Of a stretch of DNA of 64,000 nucleotides, positions 25,548 to 34,484 are shown one piece after another. The notes below the pieces were generated by a model, which ran no database searches, was not told the origin of the DNA, and saw only the letters and a list, made by a program, of their open reading frames with translations. A program made the position numbers and the translations under genes. The DNA comes from an uncultured Oscillospiraceae bacterium. Its GTDB lineage: Bacteria > Bacillota > Clostridia > Oscillospirales > Acutalibacteraceae. The DNA is taken from the NCBI GenBank assembly GCA_958366985.1, contig CATXDC010000005.1, positions 62,001 to 126,000 of the forward strand, read 5' to 3'. Positions within the stretch are counted from its first letter, which is position 1. Each line of letters opens with the position of its first letter.

Positions 25548-25924
25548 GTCTGTTCCCCCTTATAGCATCTGTCTTAATCAGTTTATGCAGAAGGCTTTGA
25601 AAGGGTCACTGGGAAGAAATTCGCTCAAATTTAAAGATATTCTTCCAACCTGCGGAAATTATTCTGCGGGATTTTTTGCTTTTATAGTATATATAGCGGT
25701 GATACAAAATGTAGCATTGGGCAAATAATGAATAGTTTTAAATTATTAATATTGATTTTTTTATTTAAAATGATACACTGGTGTTGATGAATGGTGATAA
25801 AAGAGATTATTTATATATCGGTATTTGTTTTTTAAAAGGAGGCGGCTGAAATGATATGATTTTATATAACGTCTGATAATGCAATCGAGATTTATCATAG
25901 ATTTATAAGAAACAGGGTGATTTT
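25548..25924. other. Divergent intergenic region between the SleC pair and a membrane protein gene
   Basis: No full gene is visible. The right part has a candidate promoter TTGATT-16-TACACT (25752-25779) and a strong AAAGGAGG followed by a two-codon frame ATG ATA TGA near 25851, about 70 bases before the true start at 25925. The left part, upstream of the spore genes, shows no clear vegetative promoter. Confidence 0.5.
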
Positions 25925-26728
25925 ATGAAAGAAAGTAAATTTTACAAAATTTCAGATAAAATCTTTACAGTTGCAACGTGGGCTATGGTCATAATGTTTG
26001 TGCCGACCCTGCTTATTGATAGTTGGATTTGTTACGGTACACCTCCCGAATCGATATTTAAGTTTAACCGTATATTTTTCAGTGAGCAGGTAATATGGGC
26101 TTTTGTTGGAATAACCATTCTGGCTCAGTTGCTGTTTATTGTTTCCCATATAAGGAGGTATAAGGGAAATCTGGGCGGTAAATTTTTAATTATAGTTTTA
26201 CTTTTAAATCTTATTCTTGAAGTTCCGGTGGTCTGGTTTTTGTCTCTCCACAATCTTGAGCCTATGCTCTTTTTGTGGGTTCCGCCTGTTTTTATTTTGG
26301 CAGAGTTTACGCAAAAGGATTTCAGAAAAGGGACAGATAAAATTTTCACCGCAGTAACCTGTATAATGGCGGCAGGTTTTGTTTTGTGTGTGATTGCAAT
26401 TATAGCGCAGGCGATAGCTCGTATTATAAAAGCACAACATTTCCCCTCTGTATTGGATGGCTTTTTTGAGACAAACACCTTTGTTGTGTGTATTTTAAGT
26501 GTAGTAGTTGCTCTATCACAAATATTATTCATGTTAGTCCACAAGAAAGAGCTTGAATGTGAAGAGAGCAGAAAGATTCTTTATGCTCTTATTCTGAATA
26601 CATGTATTGCAGTTTTACCGCTTTTCGTTTTGTATGTCTATTCTCCGATTATTATATTTTATCTCTGTGCTGCACCCCTTTTGATTTATGCTAAAACGGC
26701 AGGCAAAAAGTTTTTTAAAACAGCATAA
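25925..26728 (+). CDS. Polytopic membrane protein of unknown function
   Basis: I do not recognise this 267-residue protein. It has about eight hydrophobic segments arranged as two similar halves: each begins with a short amphipathic lead (KISDKIFTVATWAMVIMF and GTDKIFTAVTCIMAAGF) followed by three more helices, which suggests an internal duplication. There is no signal peptide, no catalytic motif and no recognisable transporter signature. It has its own promoter and a strong terminator and is flanked by unrelated minus-strand genes. Ribosome site AGGGTGA is moderate. Confidence 0.75.
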   Translation: MKESKFYKISDKIFTVATWAMVIMFVPTLLIDSWICYGTPPESIFKFNRIFFSEQVIWAFVGITILAQLLFIVSHIRRYKGNLGGKFLIIVLLLNLILEVPVVWFLSLHNLEPMLFLWVPPVFILAEFTQKDFRKGTDKIFTAVTCIMAAGFVLCVIAIIAQAIARIIKAQHFPSVLDGFFETNTFVVCILSVVVALSQILFMLVHKKELECEESRKILYALILNTCIAVLPLFVLYVYSPIIIFYLCAAPLLIYAKTAGKKFFKTA

Positions 26729-26745
26729 CTGATGACAGGTAAATC

Positions 26746-26785
26746 AAAAAGGCAGAGCCGCTAAAGCGGTTCTGCCTTTTGTGTT
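26746..26785. terminator. Bidirectional terminator, membrane protein gene and metY
   Basis: AAGGCAGAGCCGCT pairs with AGCGGTTCTGCCTT around a short AA loop, with A-run before and TTTTGTG after the stem. Confidence 0.9.
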
Positions 26786-26803
26786 GTAATGATATTAACT
26801 TTT

Positions 26804-28078
26804 TTATGCTTTAGCCTTTTCGAGAGCCTGCTGAATGTCTTCGATAATATCTTCAACATCTTCAATGCCAACAGAAAGGCGGATAAGGTCTGAGCTTACG
26901 CCTGCTGCCTCAAGCTGCTCGTCATTAAGCTGACGGTGAGTTGTGCTGGCAGGGTGAAGAACACAGGTTCTTGCATCTGCAACATGGGTTACAATAGCTG
27001 CAAGCTTTAATGAATCCATGAACTTTGTAGCTGCTTCTCTGCCGCCCTTGACGCCGAAGGAGATAACTCCGCAGGTGCCGTTAGGCATATATTTCTTTGC
27101 AAGGTCATAGTACTTGTTTCCGGGAAGTCCGGGATAGTTGACCCATGAAACCATATCGTTTTTCTCGAGGAATTCAGCTACTTTCTGAGCGTTGCTGCAA
27201 TGACGTTCAACACGCAGGAAGAGGGTTTCAAGGCCGAGGTTCAGAAGAAATGCGTTCTGAGGAGCGGCGATTGAGCCAAGGTCACGCATAAGCTGAGTTG
27301 TAGCCTTTGTAATGTAAGCGGCATTACCGAAAGATTCGGTGTATGTGATGCCGTGATATGATTCATCGGGAGTTGTAAGTCCGGGGAACTTGTCGTTCTG
27401 TGTCCAGTCAAACTTTCCGCCGTCAACAATAACTCCGCCTACGCTTGTGGCGTGTCCGTCCATGTACTTTGTGGTGGAGTGAGTTACTATATCAGCACCG
27501 AACTCGAAGGGACGGCAGTTGATAGGTGTGGGGAAAGTGTTGTCAACAATAAGGGGCACGCCGTTATCGTGAGCAGCCTTTGCAAATTTTTCAATATCCA
27601 GTACATCCAGTGATGGGTTGGATATTGTCTCTGCAAAGAAACACTTTGTGTTGTCCTTAACTGCTGCGCAGAGCTCCTCATAAGTTGAATCAGGGCTCAG
27701 GAATGTGCAGTCAATGCCGAGTTTCTTAAGAGTGACGGCAATAAGGTTGAAGGTTCCGCCGTAGATTGCTGCAGAGCTTACAATGTGATCACCTGCGGAG
27801 CAGATGTTGAAAAGAGCAAAGAAGTTTGCAGCCTGACCGGAAGAAGTGAGCATTGCACCTACGCCACCCTCAAGAGCTGCGATTTTAGCTGCAACAGCAT
27901 CGTTTGTGGGGTTCTGAAGACGGGTATAGAAATATCCGCTTTCTTCCAGGTCGAAAAGTCTGCCCATCTGTTCGCTGGACTCGTATTTATAAGTAGTGCT
28001 CTGGATAATGGGGAGCACTCTCGGTTCGCCGTTTTTGGGGGTGTATCCCGCCTGAACGCACTTTGTGTTTATTTTCAT
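26804..28078 (-). CDS. metY: O-acetylhomoserine aminocarboxypropyltransferase (sulfhydrylase)
   Basis: The 424-residue PLP enzyme of the Cys/Met metabolism family makes homocysteine from O-acetylhomoserine and sulfide. Visible motifs are IIQSTTYKYESSEQM, YTRLQNPTNDAV, the SSGQAANFFAL phosphate-binding loop, VDNTFPTPI and the PLP lysine in HSTTKYMDGH (about 204). Length and the GDHIVSSAAIYGGTFNL segment fit MetY over the shorter MetB/MetC. Start ATG 28078 lies ten bases after AAGGA; the upstream GTG at 28087 is too close. It follows the homoserine-kinase-like gene by 24 bases and is the last gene of the purL unit. Confidence 0.92.
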   Translation of the reverse strand: MKINTKCVQAGYTPKNGEPRVLPIIQSTTYKYESSEQMGRLFDLEESGYFYTRLQNPTNDAVAAKIAALEGGVGAMLTSSGQAANFFALFNICSAGDHIVSSAAIYGGTFNLIAVTLKKLGIDCTFLSPDSTYEELCAAVKDNTKCFFAETISNPSLDVLDIEKFAKAAHDNGVPLIVDNTFPTPINCRPFEFGADIVTHSTTKYMDGHATSVGGVIVDGGKFDWTQNDKFPGLTTPDESYHGITYTESFGNAAYITKATTQLMRDLGSIAAPQNAFLLNLGLETLFLRVERHCSNAQKVAEFLEKNDMVSWVNYPGLPGNKYYDLAKKYMPNGTCGVISFGVKGGREAATKFMDSLKLAAIVTHVADARTCVLHPASTTHRQLNDEQLEAAGVSSDLIRLSVGIEDVEDIIEDIQQALEKAKA

Positions 28079-28102
28079 GGGTATCACGTCCTTGTGCTAA
28101 AT

Positions 28103-29314
28103 TTATTTTGAAAGAAATCTGCTCATAAGAGAGGGACCTTCTTCAATGAAGATGCCTGTCTTTGAGGCAGATTCTTCGTTAATTGAGTCAACGCCGCTGT
28201 CCTTTTCGTCCTTCTTATGATAAATCATAAAGGGAACAGGGTCGGAGGCGTGTGTGCCGGTTACAATAGGTGTAGGATGGTCGGGGAGAATCATCACTTT
28301 GTAGTCGTCGTATTTTTCGAGAGCCTTAAGAACAATGGGAAGCACACGAGAGTCAATAAGCTCGATTGCCTTAACCTTGTTTTCGGGCTCGTTTCTGTGT
28401 CCGCACTCGTCGGGAGCTTCAATGTGAATGTATACAAAATCGCTTCCGTTTTCGAGTTCTTCAACAGCCTTCTGAGCCTTGCCCTCAAAGTTTGTGTCAA
28501 TATATCCTGTTGCACCCTCAACATCGGGAGTATTCATTCCGGCGCAGATGCCAATACCTTTAAGGAGGTCAACGGCTGAAATAACGCTTCCCTTTACTCC
28601 ATAGAGCTTTTCAAACAGTGGAAGTGAGGGGCGGCTGCCCTGACCCCAAAGCCAAATAGCATTTGCGGGACGTTTGCCCTCGCTTATGCGCTTAAGGTTT
28701 ACGGGATGATCCTTGAGGATTTCGCAGCTTTTTTTCATAAGCTCCAAAAGACCTGCGGCATCGGGATTTTTGTTGAGATATCCGCCGATTTTTCTGCCTG
28801 AAATATCATGGGGAGGTGTAAGCTTGCCGATCTCAGTCTTGCCGCCGTGCCATACAAGGCAGTGACGGTAACTGACTCCGCTGTAAAAAGCGAAGATGTC
28901 ATTTCCGAGCTTTTCCTCAACTGTTTTGATAATCTCAGCAGCTTCTTCGCTGGAAATATCTCCTGCACAGTAGTCAACCATTGTCTTTTCGCTGTAATCT
29001 TCCTCGTCTGAGAGAGTTACAAGGTTGCATCTTAAAGCAACGTCTGTATCGGAAAGGTCAATGCCCATGCTTACAGCCTCAAGGGGAGAACGTCCCGTAT
29101 AGTAAAGACATGGATCGTAACCCATAACGCTGAGGTTTGCAACGTCGCTGCCGGGGGTAAGACCGGGAGCGACTGTTCTTACAAGACCTACTGTGCCGTG
29201 TTTTGCCATGCGGTCAAAATTGGGCTTGTTAGCCACCATCATCGGCGTTTTGCCGCCGAGAGCCGGCACGGGATAATCTGCCATGCCGTCATATAAAACA
29301 ACTACATATTTCAT
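28103..29314 (-). CDS. ApgM-type phosphoglycerate mutase / proposed homoserine kinase
   Basis: The 403-residue alkaline-phosphatase-superfamily protein shows the metal-binding VVVLYDGMADYPVP (Asp about 9), the phosphoserine nucleophile in TPGSDVANLSVMGYDP (Ser about 56), YTGRSPLEA, and ILPDHPTPI and TGTHASDPVPF near the C-terminus. The archaeal-type cofactor-independent phosphoglycerate mutase family includes a bacterial subgroup proposed to be a homoserine kinase. The adjacent metY, which uses an activated homoserine, makes that subgroup plausible, but both activities remain possible from sequence alone. The gene starts 35 bases after purL. Confidence 0.8.
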   Translation of the reverse strand: MKYVVVLYDGMADYPVPALGGKTPMMVANKPNFDRMAKHGTVGLVRTVAPGLTPGSDVANLSVMGYDPCLYYTGRSPLEAVSMGIDLSDTDVALRCNLVTLSDEEDYSEKTMVDYCAGDISSEEAAEIIKTVEEKLGNDIFAFYSGVSYRHCLVWHGGKTEIGKLTPPHDISGRKIGGYLNKNPDAAGLLELMKKSCEILKDHPVNLKRISEGKRPANAIWLWGQGSRPSLPLFEKLYGVKGSVISAVDLLKGIGICAGMNTPDVEGATGYIDTNFEGKAQKAVEELENGSDFVYIHIEAPDECGHRNEPENKVKAIELIDSRVLPIVLKALEKYDDYKVMILPDHPTPIVTGTHASDPVPFMIYHKKDEKDSGVDSINEESASKTGIFIEEGPSLMSRFLSK

Positions 29315-29349
29315 CTTTCTCTACACCTGCATTTTACCGGATTATTTTA

Positions 29350-32300
29350 TTATTTAAAGTATTCTACGCCGGCTTCGAAAATCTGGGGATCCTTGCAGCC
29401 GGGTACATTGAAGTAAAGGTTGTCACCCTTTCTTTCGGTGTGTCCCATTTTACCGAATACACGTCCGTCGGGGCTTGTGATACCCTCGATAGCGCATACT
29501 GAACCGTTGGGGTTAAAGGGAATATCTGCGGCGGGTTTACCATCAAGATCAACGTACTGAGTGGCAACCTGTCCGTTTGCAATAAGTCTTGAAAGAGTTT
29601 CGTCATCGGCAACAAAACGTCCCTCACCGTGGGAAACGGGAACTGCAAATACATCGCCTGCGTTTACCTTTGAAAGCCAGGGAGATTTAACAGAGGCTAT
29701 TCTTGTGTAAACCATTGTGGAAACGTGGCGGCCGATTGTGTTGAAAGTAAGGGTGGGATCATTTTCCTGTGTATCCACAATCTTACCGTAGGGGACAAGA
29801 CCTGTCTTTATAAGAGCCTGGAAGCCGTTGCAGATACCGAGCATAAGTCCGTCACGGTTTTCGAGAAGATCTGTAACTGCATCCTTTACCTTTGCGTTTC
29901 TGAGAGTTGTAGCGATAAATTTACCTGATCCGTCAGGCTCGTCACCGCCGCTGAATCCGCCGGGAAGCATGATTATCTGAGAAGTCTTTATAGCTTTTAC
30001 AAATCTTTCAACGCTCTCATCAATTCCCTGTGAAGTAAGGTTGTTAAGAACGATGATTTCAGTTTCTGCTCCTGCCTTTTCAAAAGCTCTTGCAGAATCG
30101 AACTCACAGTTTGTGCCGGGGAATACAGGGATTACAACTTTGGGCTTTGCAACCTTGATTGCAGGAGCCTTGTTGCTTCTCTCAGTATAGAGGGCAACTT
30201 CGTGCTTCATTTCGGGAAGCTTTGTAACCTTTGTGGGGAATACGTTTTCGAGTTTTGCGCCCCATACTTCGGCAAGGTCAAGTGTCTTTGCGCTTTCGCC
30301 GCCGATGGTGATTGTCTCGCTGTCATCTGTAACGCCGAGGATTACGCTGTCAAACTCTGAAAGGATGCTCTCATCTGCAATTTCAGCAACAACGCTGCCC
30401 ACCATGGGAGAGAAGAGATCTGTTTCTGAAAGAGAATCACTGAACTTGAAGCCCTGAGCGTTACCGAATGCCATACGGCATACGCTTGCTGCTGCGCCGC
30501 CTTCACGTACTGCGTCTGCGGCAAGGATTTTGCCGTCTCTTACCATTGTATAAACATCACTGAGGAACTTGTTTGCCTTATCCCAATCGGGGAGAAGAGT
30601 ATCGGCGCATACGGGGAAGCGAAGAAGTGCTACCTTGCTGCCGCTGTTTTTGAATGCTGCGGAAACAGTCTTGCTTGCCTTTGTTGCAGAAATTGCAAAG
30701 CATACAAGGGTGGGAGGTACATCGAGGTCGTTAAATGAACCTGACATACTGTCCTTACCGCCGATTGCGGGAGTTTCATAGTGAAGCTGTGCTGTAAGTC
30801 CGCCTAAAAGTGCCGCTGCGGGCTTGCCCCAGCGTTCAGGCTTATCGTAAAGTCTTTCAAAATATTCCTGCATTGTAAGACGGCTCTTGTGAGGATCTGC
30901 GCCGATAACTGCAAGCTTTACAAGGCTTTCTGTAACTGCGTAAACAGAACCGTGGAAGGGACTGAAACGGCTGATTCCGGGAATGAAGCCGAAGCTCATT
31001 GCTGTTGCGGTATCTGTCTTTCCGTCCGGTACGGGAACTTTAGCGCACATTGCATTTTCGGGTGTGAGCTGATATTTACCGGCATAGGGCATGAGAACTG
31101 TTGCAGCTCCAATAGAGGAGTCGAAACGCTCTACAAGGCCTTTCTGTGAGCAGACTTCAAGTCTTGAAAGGTTTGCCTTAAGTGCGTCAATTCCCTTTTT
31201 GCCTTTAACTGCTGCGGGAACAGCTGTTCTGTAATCATCTTTAGCTTCAGCAGCTGTAATAAGAGCCTTTGCGTGCTGAGTGACACCGTTTGTATTGAGG
31301 AATTCACGGCTGAGATCGACAATCTTGTCGCCTCTCCATGTCATTGTAAGTCTGGGATCTTCCTTAACCTTTGCAACAATTGTTGTCTCAAGGTTTTCGT
31401 CATATGCGAGCTTTGCGAAAGCCTCTGCATCCTTTTCGTCAAGAACAACAGCCATTCTCTCCTGAGATTCGCTTATTGCAAGCTCTGTTCCGTCAAGTCC
31501 GTCGTACTTTTTGGGAACAAGATCAAGGCTTATGTCAAGACCGTCTGCAAGTTCACCGATTGCAACGCATACGCCGCCTGCACCGAAGTCGTTGCAGCGT
31601 TTGATCATTCTTGCAGCGTCACCGTTTCTGAAAAGACGCTGAATCTTTCTCTCTGTGGGAGGATTACCCTTCTGAACCTCTGCGCCGCAGGTTTCGATAG
31701 ATGATGTATCGTGAGCCTTTGATGAACCTGTTGCACCACCGCAGCCGTCACGGCCTGTACGTCCGCCGAGAAGTACGATAACGTCTCCGGGAGCAGGAAC
31801 TTCTCTTATTACGTTGGCTTTAGGTGATGCGCCTACAACTGCGCCGATTTCCATGCGCTTTGCTGTGTAGCCGCTGTCATATATTTCGCAAACCTGACCG
31901 GTTGCAAGGCCGATCTGGTTACCGTATGATGAATAACCCTGAGCTGCACCGACGGTAATCTTCTTCTGGGGAAGCTTACCGGCAAGAGTTTCCTCAAAGG
32001 GAGTTGTGGGGTCGCCGCTTCCTGTTACACGCATAGCCTGATATACATAAGCTCTGCCTGAAAGGGGATCACGGATTGCGCCGCCGAGGCAGGTAGCAGC
32101 TCCGCCGAAAGGCTCAATTTCAGTGGGATGGTTATGGGTCTCGTTCTTAAACTGAACAAGCCATGTTTCAGTGCCGTGAGAGGTCTCAACGGGAACTTCA
32201 ATGCTGCAAGCATTTATCTCGTCGCTGACGTCAAGGTCGTCAAGCTTTCCTCTTTTTCTGAGTACCTTGCCGCCGATAGTAGCCATATCCATAAGGGTCA

Positions 32301-33111
32301 TGTTCTTTTTGCGCTCACCGTAAACTTCGGTTCTTGCTACAACATATTCGAGCCATGCGTCCTCAATTGCCTTTGATACTGCGCTCTTTTCAATGTCAAC
32401 GCTGTCAAGCTGTGTGAGGAATGTTGTATGACGGCAGTGGTCTGACCAGTATGTATCAATAACTTTAAGCTCTGTAATTGTGGGATCTCTGTGCTCTGTG
32501 TTTGCAAAGTAATCACGGCAGAAGCACAAATCTGCAACGCTCATTGCAAATCCCATTTCCTTGTGGTACTGAGCTATTTCATCATCTGAGCGGGAAATGA
32601 AGCCCTCTACTCTTGCAACATCTGCGGGAACATCAGCTTTGATGTTGAGGCTTTCAGGCTTGTCCATAGATGCAAGTCTTGATTCAACAGGGTTAATTAT
32701 ATATCCCTTGATTTTATCAAAATCGCTTTCGGAAATATCGCCTTTGAGAGCGATTACCTTTGCCGATGCAACAACGGGACGTTCACCCATTGTAAGGAGT
32801 GCGATACACTGAGCAGCGGAGTCTGCACGCTGGTCGTACTGACCGGGCAGGTATTCTGTTGCAAAAACACGCCATGCGGGATCAATGTTAAGTTCCGTTG
32901 AAATGTTGTCGCCGTTAGGCTCTGAAAGGATTGTAACAGATGCTCTCTCAAAATCAGCGTCGCTAATTCCCTCAAGGTCATATCTGTTAATAAGACGTAA
33001 TGCTTCGAGGTTTTTGATGCCGAGGTTATCTTTTAAATCTGCAAGCATATGTCCTGCTTCAATATCAAACCCGGGCTTTTTTTCGACGAAAAGTCTTTTC
33101 ACATTTGACAT
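29350..33111 (-). CDS. purL: Phosphoribosylformylglycinamidine synthase, single-chain clostridial type
   Basis: The 1253-residue enzyme carries out step four of purine synthesis, making FGAM from FGAR, glutamine and ATP. It fuses an N-terminal PurS-like region, two AIRS-like synthetase halves (FKNETHNHPTEIEPFGGAAT, GGRTGRDGCGGATGSS) and a C-terminal class I amidotransferase with LGICNGFQAL (Cys about 1090). The start at 33111 is eight bases after AGGGAG; an in-frame GTG at 33129 is less likely. It heads a minus-strand run with the mutase-like gene and metY. The upstream region shows no recognisable purine riboswitch. Confidence 0.96.
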   Translation of the reverse strand: MSNVKRLFVEKKPGFDIEAGHMLADLKDNLGIKNLEALRLINRYDLEGISDADFERASVTILSEPNGDNISTELNIDPAWRVFATEYLPGQYDQRADSAAQCIALLTMGERPVVASAKVIALKGDISESDFDKIKGYIINPVESRLASMDKPESLNIKADVPADVARVEGFISRSDDEIAQYHKEMGFAMSVADLCFCRDYFANTEHRDPTITELKVIDTYWSDHCRHTTFLTQLDSVDIEKSAVSKAIEDAWLEYVVARTEVYGERKKNMTLMDMATIGGKVLRKRGKLDDLDVSDEINACSIEVPVETSHGTETWLVQFKNETHNHPTEIEPFGGAATCLGGAIRDPLSGRAYVYQAMRVTGSGDPTTPFEETLAGKLPQKKITVGAAQGYSSYGNQIGLATGQVCEIYDSGYTAKRMEIGAVVGASPKANVIREVPAPGDVIVLLGGRTGRDGCGGATGSSKAHDTSSIETCGAEVQKGNPPTERKIQRLFRNGDAARMIKRCNDFGAGGVCVAIGELADGLDISLDLVPKKYDGLDGTELAISESQERMAVVLDEKDAEAFAKLAYDENLETTIVAKVKEDPRLTMTWRGDKIVDLSREFLNTNGVTQHAKALITAAEAKDDYRTAVPAAVKGKKGIDALKANLSRLEVCSQKGLVERFDSSIGAATVLMPYAGKYQLTPENAMCAKVPVPDGKTDTATAMSFGFIPGISRFSPFHGSVYAVTESLVKLAVIGADPHKSRLTMQEYFERLYDKPERWGKPAAALLGGLTAQLHYETPAIGGKDSMSGSFNDLDVPPTLVCFAISATKASKTVSAAFKNSGSKVALLRFPVCADTLLPDWDKANKFLSDVYTMVRDGKILAADAVREGGAAASVCRMAFGNAQGFKFSDSLSETDLFSPMVGSVVAEIADESILSEFDSVILGVTDDSETITIGGESAKTLDLAEVWGAKLENVFPTKVTKLPEMKHEVALYTERSNKAPAIKVAKPKVVIPVFPGTNCEFDSARAFEKAGAETEIIVLNNLTSQGIDESVERFVKAIKTSQIIMLPGGFSGGDEPDGSGKFIATTLRNAKVKDAVTDLLENRDGLMLGICNGFQALIKTGLVPYGKIVDTQENDPTLTFNTIGRHVSTMVYTRIASVKSPWLSKVNAGDVFAVPVSHGEGRFVADDETLSRLIANGQVATQYVDLDGKPAADIPFNPNGSVCAIEGITSPDGRVFGKMGHTERKGDNLYFNVPGCKDPQIFEAGVEYFK

Positions 33112-33265
33112 ATAATCAGCTCCCTGCACTGTAATTCAATATAGATAAAAATATAATATCATATTACAGATTAATATAAAAGGGCAAAACTAAGGAAGAT
33201 TGTTTAAACCTCTCTTATTTTTTTGTTAAAATTTTGAACAGAGAAAAAATAACTGAAAAAATCTA

Positions 33266-33322
33266 TTGACAAAGGATGCCAAAAAAGTTATAATCAAATC
33301 ACAATATTGATAATCATTATCG
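33266..33322 (+). promoter_or_regulatory. Consensus promoter and Fur-type box upstream of the PerR/Fur and rubrerythrin genes
   Basis: TTGACA (33266-33271), 17 bases and TATAAT (33289-33294) give a perfect consensus promoter. Just downstream, TGATAAT-C-ATTATCG (33308-33322) matches the 7-1-7 B. subtilis Fur box at 14 of 15 positions and covers the expected start of transcription, so the operon is very probably repressed by a Fur-family protein. Confidence 0.8.
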
Positions 33323-33374
33323 ATAACGAGTGAAAAACAACATATTGAGCTTTAAAATAATTGAGGAGGATAAA

Positions 33375-33767
33375 ATGGGCACAGTAAGAAGGTCAAAACA
33401 AAAAGAGATTATTTATAATGCTCTTATGGAAGAGCCTTGTCATCCTACCGCTGATACATTATATAATAAATTAAAGCCTGAGCATCCTAATTTGAGCCTT
33501 GCCACAGTGTACAGGAATTTGAATCAGTTTGCCGCTCAGGGAAAGATACTGAAAATTCAGGTTCCGGACGGAAGCGACCGTTTTGACGGAAGCATACACA
33601 AGCATTTTCACGGATTCTGCACACATTGCGGTGAGGTTTTCGACATAGAAGAAAATGAACTTGAGGGAATTGAGGAAAAAATAATGAATGTTTCCACCCT
33701 TAAAGTGACACAATATAATTTAGTAATTTACGGTATTTGTAACAAATGCCGTGAGGATATACACTAA
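33375..33767 (+). CDS. Fur family regulator, PerR-like
   Basis: The 130-residue protein starts at 33375 after GAGGAGG. It has the Fur winged helix (HPTADTLYNKL, LSLATVYRNLNQF), the metal-binding middle HKHFHGFC, and two structural zinc pairs CTHC (82-85) and CNKC (122-125). Asp residues at RFDG (about 71) and VFDIEE (about 90) occupy positions where PerR has Asp and Fur often has Glu, which points to a peroxide sensor. Twenty-nine bases separate it from rubrerythrin, a classic PerR target. The operator upstream is nevertheless of Fur type, so iron sensing is not excluded. Confidence 0.88.
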   Translation: MGTVRRSKQKEIIYNALMEEPCHPTADTLYNKLKPEHPNLSLATVYRNLNQFAAQGKILKIQVPDGSDRFDGSIHKHFHGFCTHCGEVFDIEENELEGIEEKIMNVSTLKVTQYNLVIYGICNKCREDIH

Positions 33768-33796
33768 AAAATAAAAAAAGAAAAGGAGAAACAACT

Positions 33797-34333
33797 ATGG
33801 AACTTAAAGGATCAAGAACAGAAGCTAATCTTATGGCAGCATTCGCAGGAGAATCCCAGGCAAGAAATAAATACACTTACTATGCATCAAAGGCAAAGAA
33901 AGAGGGCTATGAGCAGATAGCAAATCTTTTCACAGAGACAGCAAACAATGAGAAAGAGCATGCAAAGATCTGGTTCAAGCTTCTCCATGACGGCATTCAG
34001 GATACACACACAAATCTTGAGGACGCAGCAGCAGGCGAGAACTATGAGTGGACAGATATGTACGCAAAGTTTGCTGAGGAAGCAAGAGAAGAGGGATTTG
34101 ACAAGATAGCATTCCTCTTTGAAGCAGTTGCAAAGATCGAGAAAGAGCACGAAGAGAGATACAGAAAGCTCATCGAGAATCTTGACAACAACTCCGTATT
34201 CGAGAAGGAAGAGGAAGTGGGCTGGATCTGCCTTAACTGCGGATATTTCTGCTATTCAAAGGAAGCTCCCGAGAAGTGCCCCGTATGTGATCATCCGAAA
34301 GCATACTTCCAGCTTCGTGCAAAGAACTATTAA
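33797..34333 (+). CDS. rbr: Rubrerythrin
   Basis: The 178-residue protein reduces hydrogen peroxide in anaerobes. Residues 1-140 are a four-helix diiron domain with AFAGESQARNKYTYYA and NNEKEHAKIW carrying the Glu and His ligands, repeated as EKEHEERY. The last 38 residues form a rubredoxin domain with ICLNCGY and CPVCDHP as the iron-binding cysteine pairs. It is cotranscribed with the PerR/Fur regulator under a boxed promoter, so induction by peroxide or iron loss is expected. Codon use is strongly biased toward AAG/GAG, suggesting high expression. Confidence 0.97.
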   Translation: MELKGSRTEANLMAAFAGESQARNKYTYYASKAKKEGYEQIANLFTETANNEKEHAKIWFKLLHDGIQDTHTNLEDAAAGENYEWTDMYAKFAEEAREEGFDKIAFLFEAVAKIEKEHEERYRKLIENLDNNSVFEKEEEVGWICLNCGYFCYSKEAPEKCPVCDHPKAYFQLRAKNY

Positions 34334-34358
34334 TTTAAAAGTCATCTGACAGATAATA

Positions 34359-34395
34359 TACCCGCAGTGATTTGTTCACTGCGGGTTTTCTTTAT
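34359..34395 (+). terminator. Rubrerythrin terminator
   Basis: CCCGCAGTG pairs with CACTGCGGG, followed by TTTTCTTT. Confidence 0.9.
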
Positions 34396-34484
34396 AATCC
34401 ATAATATTTTGACATGTACGTATAAACTTGTTATTATATAAAATAAGGAAAAATAGAAATACGGGGCTGAAAACAGGTGAGCTT

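Noticed and set aside
25548..25640. A sigma-G promoter upstream of the split sleC genes (GCATA followed by ATGCTATA).
   Set aside because: The spacing between the two elements is too short for the known forespore consensus.
31273..31704. Open frames antisense to purL (for example 143 codons).
   Set aside because: They lack ribosome sites and have Cys/Leu-rich compositions typical of shadow frames over a well-supported gene.
33112..33265. A purine or other riboswitch upstream of purL.
   Set aside because: The region is short and AT-rich; no conserved aptamer-like hairpin arrangement or terminator was found.
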